From: Agelaius tricolor | Lineage: Eukaryota > Chordata > Aves > Passeriformes > Icteridae | Direction: 5' to 3' | Length of the DNA stretch: 64,000 nt | NCBI GenBank assembly: GCA_023055355.1 | Contig: JALJCS010000010.1 | Span: 25,559,001 to 25,623,000 of the forward strand | Part shown: positions 47,682-64,000 of the stretch, piece by piece | How the letters are laid out: each line of letters starts with the position of its first letter | How positions within the stretch are numbered: the first letter of the stretch is position 1 | Made by a program: the position numbers and the translations under genes | Notes under the pieces: generated by a model | What the model was told of the DNA's origin: nothing | Databases searched by the model: none | The model's input: only the letters and a program-made list of their open reading frames with translations

Positions 47682-49766
47682 GACACCAGGTTTTTCATCT
47701 TGGGGGTCGGTTCTGTAGAACTGCAGATGAGGAAGTTGATTTTGAATGTTGATGATCCTCCTATATGTTTAAGGGGTCAGTTTGGGAGGTTGATCCAAAA
47801 AATGGACATGGTTACTGGTCAAGATCTCCTTAGATTTTCTCAGTGCCTTTGAGAGCCTCAGATATTTGACAAAATTACACACAACAACCACAAAGAGCTC
47901 TGCTGGTCATGGTATCAAGGAAGATAACACCCATAGTGCTATATTTTGGCTGCTTTTTAACTAGCATCACACAGATACTTCCCAATCTCTGAAAGCTACT
48001 TGCAAATTCCCAAGTCCCCAGAATCTACAGAGTTTTACAAATCCTTATTCCCACCATTTAAAATTATGTGCATCCTTATTAGGCTTTGTAAAAAAACCAC
48101 AAATGGACACAGAAAAATCTCAATTTTCTAAAAAGAGAACAACTATCATTCCACAGGGGCAATGCCATGCCAATGGGATGTGTGTGATGAAATTAATTAA
48201 ACCTTTGGTCTTTTGCCTCCTTTGCTCTTTTTGCAGTCCTCTGGTGCTCCTCATTTCTGTCAGTTCTGTTTCTGAAGTGACCTGTTCTTAGCTTGGTTTC
48301 TTACAAAAACCCCACTAACAGAATTATGCAGACTGCACAGTCAGTACCAACCTCTCCCCAGCTTTTTCACCACTTAGCATAAGGCAAAGCTAATAAAAAA
48401 GAGAAACTTGAGAAACTACGCTATGACTTTCATTTACTGAAGGACAGAGACTCCAGTTAGCAGTGGTACTAACTTGAGTCACAGGATGCCAGACCACTCG
48501 AGAGCTCTTCTCCATTAATTGGTTCCAGCTTTTGTCTCTTCTTCATTATTTATCCACTGTCAAAATTATATATACACCAGTAGGAACAGATGCACAAATT
48601 AGCAGCAATTGTTGAGGGATATAAATACAGTATAAAACAAGAGAAGTTAATCCATCCCCATCCAGAGCTGTGCCTCTGTTTTATAGCTTCTGTAAGAGAG
48701 CTTCAAATAGTTTTGCAAAGTTTCCTGCATTACAGAATAAAAAGTTTAACTAATTTTTGCTTTTCAGTCATTATCATCTAGGGAGGAAGCAAAAAGGTGG
48801 GATGATGATTTTAATAAAAACCTCTTCAAATGTTATATAAACTCAATGTTCTTAAAACCACTTTGCATGTTAACTACATGACAAAGCAGTTCATCAACTG
48901 AAATCTCACAAAGTCTTTACAGGAGAAAAGCAATTCTGTAAAAGCAAGTCTTCACAAAAGAAAAGTTTTGTTCAGAGAATACTCAACTTTTCTTGTCAAG
49001 GTTACTCCAGATTACAGAGGACTGGGAGTGAATTAGCTGAATAAATGTAATATGATGGGGTTTTTTTACTATAAATTTGATACATTTGTTTTTATCAGAC
49101 CAATCAGCAGTCATACATTTTTTTAAAAATCAATTTCTTCTTAGTACTACTGAAGAAAAAAGAGAATCCAAATAACCTTGATGAGTTAAAATTCTGCTCT
49201 GTAAACTTCTGCAGGCACCTTCATTATTCTCTCCAAATTACTCTTCACAGTATTTCATCATTAAAACATCTAACACTCTTCAATCCATCACCCTGTGAAC
49301 TTCACAGGCCCTTGTGTACACTCAGATAGCAGGGTGTGAATTATACATCACAGGCCCTTCCTAATTGCTGCTGCCTTGCTGGCGGCTGCAGATCTGCAGT
49401 CACCTGGCAGGCTGCACTCCTGGGACCTTATCCTGACTGCAGCACACGTGCTCAGGATGGGGTGCCTTGCACCAGGAATTTATCTGCCTTGTTCTGCACA
49501 GGGTACAAGGCTCACTCACAGCCCTGAAGAATCCAGGGGCTCCCAACAGGGACCAGGATCACAATATATTCCCAGCTCAAAGAGGAAGATCACAGAGCAA
49601 ATGAATACTTCAACAAGTTAGCTGTTCTTAAAGGTTGCTGTGCACATGCACAAAGAGGTAGATTTGCTAAATATATAAAACTGCTGTCCTTATTGGCTTA
49701 GAAGTTTTCATGGCTGAACCATCATCCAGATCACTCCCTGTCTGGTGTTCTGGTGATCCCTGTCTA

Positions 49767-49805
49767 GATCACTCCCTCTCCATTTATTATGGAGAGGGAG
49801 TGATC
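49767..49805. repeat. Perfect inverted repeat, 16-bp stem and 7-nt loop
   Basis: GATCACTCCCTCTCCA and its exact reverse complement TGGAGAGGGAGTGATC flank the loop TTTATTA. A related copy of the left arm (AGATCACTCCCT) lies 38 bp upstream at 49728-49739, so the arm was apparently duplicated locally and one copy inverted. It is short for a microRNA precursor, and pairing does not continue outside the stem. Confidence 0.95.
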
Positions 49806-51389
49806 CTGGGTTGAAACATCCCCTGTAATATCAACACCCAGACTTACTGCACAGCTTTGAGGTGTGTCAAGGCTGCAATAAATGAATTTCTTTACACATG
49901 AATTTTGGCGTGAATGAAAATCTCCAAAAGATAAGTGACTTTTTCCTCTCAAAAATAACAAATTGATTAGGAAGAGACAAGTGATTAGTGGTGGTAAGAG
50001 CAGAGTATTTCACCTTCATCCATGGGTGAAACCTACTTCTGCACTTCCCAAAACTTATTGCTAACTTGAAAAAAAAAGAGAAAAATCTTCAACATTAAAA
50101 AGCAAAGATTCACAGCTGCCAGGCATAGGTGAAACTCCCAAGAGCTGGTTCTTGACAGAGAGAGTTCCCATTTAGGTAAAATTCCCTGCTGTCATTTGGG
50201 GAAAGATGTGGGCAGGCTCGTTTCCCTCCTACTCGCTTTTCTCATCCTACAGCTTCAACCAGAAGTTAAAGCAATTAAATGCTCTAAACTCACAAGAAAC
50301 CCACAGTTACCCCCACCTACAAGCAAAAAATAACTTTCTACTGCTCGTGGGCACATGCCTTGAATAAGCAAAAAGAGGGAGAGGTCTTGCCAAGCCTTGA
50401 TTCTGAGAAACAACCAACCAACCCATCAACACACTTTGGAGGAAATTGAAGCTCAGGGACTGGCACAGAGAGCAGCAGCAAGGATGCAAAACATGGATAA
50501 AAGTGGCTCTTGGGCTTTCTCCTTCTTAATGCTGGTCTTCCTTGTTTTTAAACAGAAACCATCAATTTTCATTCTGCCTCCCCTCAGAAAGGAAAGAAGA
50601 CAAGGAGGAAGATGGATTATACAGTAAATATTTTAAAAAGTTACAGCTCCTGCCCTTTCCTGGCAATGAGGCCTTCCAGAGAAATTAAAGCTACGCAAAC
50701 TTTGGCAGAGATGAGGGACTGTGTAATATTTGAAAATATCCCTGTCAGAATTGTCAGAAATTTATACCTGCCATAATGTAACTTTTTTATTAAGGAACAT
50801 TAAGTCTTTCACTACCAAGAAATATTAAGAATGGATGTCCTGTGTGTGAGGACAGTGGGAGGAGGGAAGAAAAAGATGTTTACTTAGTTGAATTTTTCCT
50901 TAAATGTCATAATTCACAATTCCATAGAACCTTGCAACCTGGGAATTTAAACAACTTCCTAAGCAACTACTTAGGCATCACAACACCTAAAAGGTGAAGA
51001 GGTTAAGTTGACACAGCTGGTCTTAATACCCTGACACTCAGCCAAAGTGCAACTCTTTGGTCATTTTTAAGGGGAAAACCTTTGGGTGTTAGAATGTCAT
51101 TAAATCAGAAGATGAGCTACAAATGCTTTTCATTTTAAAAGCTGAAAGCAAATGGTCTTGTTTCATTTCTGCAAATGGTTTAGTTCAAGTTGTCAAGAAG
51201 TTTAAGAAACTCTGAAAGCAGGTTAATGTTGTTGAGTACATGATTCATAAGAATTATGTGAAGGGGTGAAGAGAGGAAACTGTCACTTTTACTGCACTTG
51301 GATGCCAGCCCTAAAATAAGCTTCTTGAAACAGTTCATTAAAGGAATTTCAATGACAAAGCCAACCTTTATCCGTTCACAGAGGACTTC

Positions 51390-51560
51390 AAGCCTCCTTT
51401 TATAGCACAGAGATTACTATATTTGGCCAAACCTAGATAACATTAAAGCCATTATCACTGCAGTGAGACACTATAAATAGCAATAGTAACGTAAAACACT
51501 TAAAATTCTGTCTGGGAAGCATGATAGATAAACAATATTATCTATGCATAATTTAGGGCT
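51390..51560. promoter_or_regulatory. Possible muscle-type enhancer motif cluster
   Basis: Within about 170 bp lie a perfect MEF2 consensus (CTATAAATAG, 51471-51480), a CArG-like box with one mismatch (CTATATTTGG, 51417-51426), several GATA cores, a SOX-like AACAAT and a POU-like ATGCATAAT. ADCY5 is strongly expressed in heart and striatum in mammals, so a MEF2/SRF/GATA element would make sense. This is motif reading only; AT-rich sequence gives such matches by chance. Confidence 0.25.
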
Positions 51561-52341
51561 TGTCTATCAGCCATAATCTTATTCATGATAACATGAACAA
51601 ATTTAGTTACATAATTCACCTTGTTGTTTACCCAAAATTACTTGCATAGTCTTGGGAACTCCTTTCCTGATGGCTTTTGACAATAGACTTTATATTTAAC
51701 ACACACACATATGTGGGAAAGGTCAAATCATGCTCTGAGGTTCTGGATTTGTCAAAGCTAATTCTCATTCAATAAATCAGGACAGGAAAATGTTTCATTC
51801 TCTGTTTAAAGGTTCTCTTCATGTGCATTGAAAAAGAGGGTATTAACCTCAAACATTTGCACCTTTGTTTTGTCACCACTAAAATTTTCAGAAGAACATG
51901 ATCCTGAAACAAATTTTGCTGCCAAAAATTACAGGAAATTATATTTTCATTGTGGATAAATTAGTCTCTGAACTTTACTTTCCATAACAATAATCAGGAG
52001 ATTATGAACTCATTTGCAGGAAATCCAGATAAAAAGATTTGCTCAAAAAAGATTGTCTTTTACCCATTCAGATCAAAAGGACCACAGTATTTTGCATTTA
52101 AAAAATCATCTTTCCCTTATGGAGATATAGCCCACCCTCTAAGGGAAGTGTACCACAGTAAGAAATATCATAGCAGAACTGCTCCTTATGGAAGGATCAT
52201 GGCTATGCTTTACAGACTTACTGCTGGTACTTAAGGAAGATCTCTTCTACACAGGTTTAAACTGACTTATTTTTTTCTTAAACAACCAAACAAAAAAAAA
52301 AGTGTGTAACCTCTTTTTCTAAAAGAAAAACCACAGAAAAA

Positions 52342-52378
52342 CCCCACAAAAAAACCCCCAAAACCCGCCCAAAACCCC
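52342..52378 (-). other. G-quadruplex-capable tract on the ADCY5 sense strand
   Basis: The plus strand has five runs of three to five C, separated by A-rich loops of one to nine bases, within 37 bp. The minus strand, which is the pre-mRNA sense, therefore carries GGGG, GGG, GGG, GGGGG and GGGG runs. This fits the usual pattern for a DNA or RNA G-quadruplex apart from one longer loop. It sits in an A/C-rich low-complexity stretch (about 52310-52385). Confidence 0.6.
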
Positions 52379-55300
52379 AAAACACTTCATTTTTAAACTA
52401 GCAAAGAAAGCCTACACACATTAACTTCACATAATTTTAGATTAACGTTTTCTGCTGGTAGAGTGGTTTGGGTTTGGTTTTTAATTAAAATTAGAGGTGG
52501 TCCCAAAAGCCCAGACCCAATCATCCCTGAAAATTAAAATATTTAATCTTGTCTGGAAGAGAATTTAGTAAGCCACTTCTCCCACACAAAATGTCAAACC
52601 AGGCTAAGTGCACCAGGCTGTGCTCCGGTGCCTCTCGAGTTCAAAGGACCCAAGTTAAACCCATCTGGATGGAAACCTCCAGAGCCTCATTATTTCCATG
52701 TTGGCAGTGGGTTTGGAAAGCAACCTCACTCTGAAGATCCAGTAAAAATCAAGATGTTAGGTTCCAAGCTTTAAGATGACAATCAAACTTTTAAATTAAT
52801 AGTTAACAAAAATTCCCATCCATTATACTTTCATTAAAATCTGCATTTATACACAATCTTGGAGAATGGGGGAAAAAGCATCACCGAATACAGCTGATGG
52901 AGAAGGAAAACCCACAGCTCTGTGCAGACCTTCCCACTCCTGTGAGCTGCAGAGGAAATGCTCCTGCTGATAAATCATCAACAGGAAGCCAGATTCAATG
53001 GCTGGGCACAGCACCCTTGCACTGACTTCACATACTTCTCAATTGCCTTGACACAATAACCTTTAGCTCATAAAAACTTAGCTCTTATGACATTTTTGAA
53101 TAGTGACGAACACAAACCAGAATTGCTTGGAGCGTTCTCCTCTCAAAAGCCTTCCCTTGAGCATTTCCCTGTGCAAAGTAAAGAGCCTGCTTGCTTTTAT
53201 TCAGCCAGTTCATTAATCAGCATCCCTGAGATGCTGCCTCCCCCCTCCAGGGTGTTTCTGTGTGCATGTAAATGCTTCAAAATCATCCCCAGCCATTCCC
53301 ACTAGAGGTGGTTTCAGTGCACCCAGGCAAGAGCAAAGGCTCCATGCTGAACTCCTGGTGTGAAATGAGTCATTTGTTCCAAATCATGTTTCCTTTCTTC
53401 AATATTCGCACTTAGTTATTCATTTCCCTAAAGTACATGAAGATGAGATGTTCCTGAGTTATTTTCTGTTTGCTCTCAGCACATACACTATTTTATTCCT
53501 ATTTCTTATCTCACTTTTCCAGCCTTTTCCATGATTTCAGTGGGCTGTGATTTAGGACCTCACAGGCACAGACAACAAAGCCCACACTTTGAGGAAGATA
53601 TCATTTAAGTTGTTTCCTCTTAAGTCTTTTGAGACCTTAGAGTCCCTTTGCACTGGAGCTGGTTGGCACCTGCAAGGGTCTGATTCCTAAACACTCATTA
53701 GCATGAGGAATAAAGTCAAAATTCCTTGTAAGCTGCAGAAGTGACACTATTACATAAATGCTTGTATTATTCAATAAATATGCAAGATATGAAAATTAAA
53801 TGTTTGCCAGAGTTCTGTTAGCTACTCATCAGGAACTGACTGGTGCCCATAACCATTTATGTATTTGTGTTTCACCTTTCATGTTTCTTCACAGCCATAG
53901 CTGAAAATCACAGTTCTTCTCTCGTTCTATGCTATTAGCCATGTGCCATTTTTTGATGCATCTTTTGAGATCTCCATACCGGCCATTATCTTTGATCATT
54001 TTTTTCCAGTCACAATTGTTATATCAGATTCCCCTTCCCCCTTTAAAATTTTTCATTTGCAAACTTAGTTCATTATTATTTATCCAGTTTTTGTATATGT
54101 GGTCATATAGATTAAAATTTCAAATCAGTATCATCCTAAAGAGACAATCAGCTTTACTAAGATTTGACCACTGAACCACTTTCAAACCTGCAAAATAATG
54201 ACATATGGAAATTGATGTGGAAGACTAAAATACCATAGTCTTGTGGCATGCTAATGAATTGCACTTACTTTGAATGTCAGGTTGACCTTTGAGTAATGGA
54301 AAAAAGTAATTCACAATCAGCATCTATCACAAGTAATTTACACACCTACTTGAACAAGCTCAGTGTCATTAAGGAAAAAATGAATGTGAAGACACAAAAT
54401 GTAATTTACTGTAGCACAAAGTCTGCTGAGGGCACTGTGGATGGCCTCTTCCCCTCCCCTTCATCACCATGCATATATCCTTCATTTTTAATCACTGAAC
54501 TGTTACTGTCTTTGATTTCTGATACTGATTTGTCTTCATTGTATTGCTAGTGGATCTTTATCTCTTTACTGAGTCACAACCAAAAAAACTGAAGGGCTGA
54601 ATTCCATCCAAGCCAGCACACAGACTCTCCCTGATTTCAGTGAGTTTTATACAAGACTCTACATTCAACACTGAGCAAGCTCCCAGTTTTCTGCTTGTAC
54701 ATTGCCTCTCCCAGCTACCCTCAATCCTAAGGTAAAGTCTTCAAATGCATCAGAATTTCATGTGGCTTTTTTCACGTCAGCTACTGGAGGGTACAGTATG
54801 TTAGAAACTCACTTTTTTTTTTTTTGAGCATAAAGTATCAGAAAATATAATTCAACCACATACTAAAGCTGCATGAGAGAGAAAAGCTACCGAGGGAGTT
54901 CTCAGGAAAAAACTCTTGTTGTAAGGGGGGAGATGGAAAAGGGCAGCTCTCTGTCCCCAGTCCCTGTGTCTCAAAAGAAGCATTTATAGACTGACAGAGC
55001 TGTTACACAGTTTCTGGCTTAGCTGAGACATAAGTGTTGTCCAAAGAGATCAGGTACAACAGCAGAGGTGAAATGCATTAAGATTAGGTTAAACTTTGCA
55101 AGTGCAGCCTATAAAGCTATCAAGCTACCTGAAGTACTACTTTATTGCCTCTTCCCTGGGAAACTGGACAGGGGAATGCTCAGAAGCTCCTGGGGCTGGT
55201 CTACCCCAGCAGCACAGGCTGAGCTTGATTTTGCATGACTTGCCAGAGACTGGATATCAAACTCTTCTCCTCATCCAGGTAGACCAAGGAGCAACACATT

Positions 55301-55803
55301 GCTGGGTGCCTGAGCAGGTGTCAAGGCTGCCACTAATGGACACCCTGCTTGTAATTTCAAATTGAGAGAAACCACTCCAGAAAATCTAGACCTTAGCCAG
55401 ACTCTGCAATTTACCTTGTTGGAAGTGCTCCCAACTTTTAACTTGCATTCCATCATCTCTTATCAGAGGGGTGCTTGTAATTGTCCAGAAATAACTCACC
55501 CCCAGTGTAACACCTTCTCAAAACCATCAACACTTACTCCAGCAAAGAAATAAGGGGAAAAAAAAAGGAAAACGTAAGGAAAGAGATCAGTTCAAGTCAC
55601 TTCTCAAAGGAAGATACTGTTTGAGTGAGGCAATCCTCCTACCATCTTATAAACAAACTTTCAGAAGTCAGCTAGTGACACTTCAGAGCCTTTACACTGA
55701 TTTTGGATTATGTGTCACTGACATCTTCATCCCTGGGCGTTCAGGGCCAAGCACTGGGAGGGTCCCTCCTCCCCCGTGGCTGGGAGACAGGCTGCTGTTC
55801 TTA

Positions 55804-64000
<8,197 letters not shown>

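Overview
The window is vertebrate nuclear DNA, most likely from a bird. It is a long internal piece of one gene read on the minus strand: ADCY5, the type 5 membrane adenylyl cyclase. Ten coding exons are present, corresponding to exons 2 to 11 of the mammalian gene. All have canonical GT/AG borders, compatible phases and no stops. Joined in order they give 1,220 nt (about 406 residues), which by my count match human residues about 379 to 785. Two checks support that numbering: the arginine, arginine and alanine altered in the human dyskinesia variants R418, R438 and A726 all fall where expected, and all are wild type here. Exon 1 (N-terminus and most of the first membrane cassette) lies beyond position 64000. 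The rest of the second membrane cassette and the C2 domain lie before position 1.

Layout, 3' to 5' of the gene: intron 11 (1-1916), exon 11 (first helix of membrane cassette 2), intron 10, exon 10 (C1b), intron 9, a 23-nt microexon 9 (C1b), intron 8 (12 kb), exon 8 (C1b), intron 7 (9 kb), exons 7 and 6 (end and core of C1a) separated by a 185-bp intron, intron 5, exons 5 and 4 (the two metal-binding aspartates of C1a) separated by a 177-bp intron, intron 3 (22 kb), exon 3, intron 2 (5 kb), exon 2 (end of membrane cassette 1 and signalling helix), and the start of intron 1.

The bird assignment rests on the interspersed repeats. The only recognisable ones are a few CR1 LINE 3' ends, some with the avian/sauropsid tail; I see no Alu, B1 or L1, and repeat density is low. 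I did not try to assign a species.

The exons build the C1 half of a Gs-stimulated, Gi- and calcium-inhibited cyclase: a membrane helix, a coiled signalling helix, the C1a catalytic half that supplies both metal-binding aspartates, and the regulatory C1b linker. The introns hold CR1 relics, a long TG microsatellite, short tandem duplications, perfect hairpins, a G-quadruplex-capable tract and one motif cluster that could be a muscle-type enhancer. I found no second gene, RNA gene, CRISPR array, prokaryotic locus or convincing new system.
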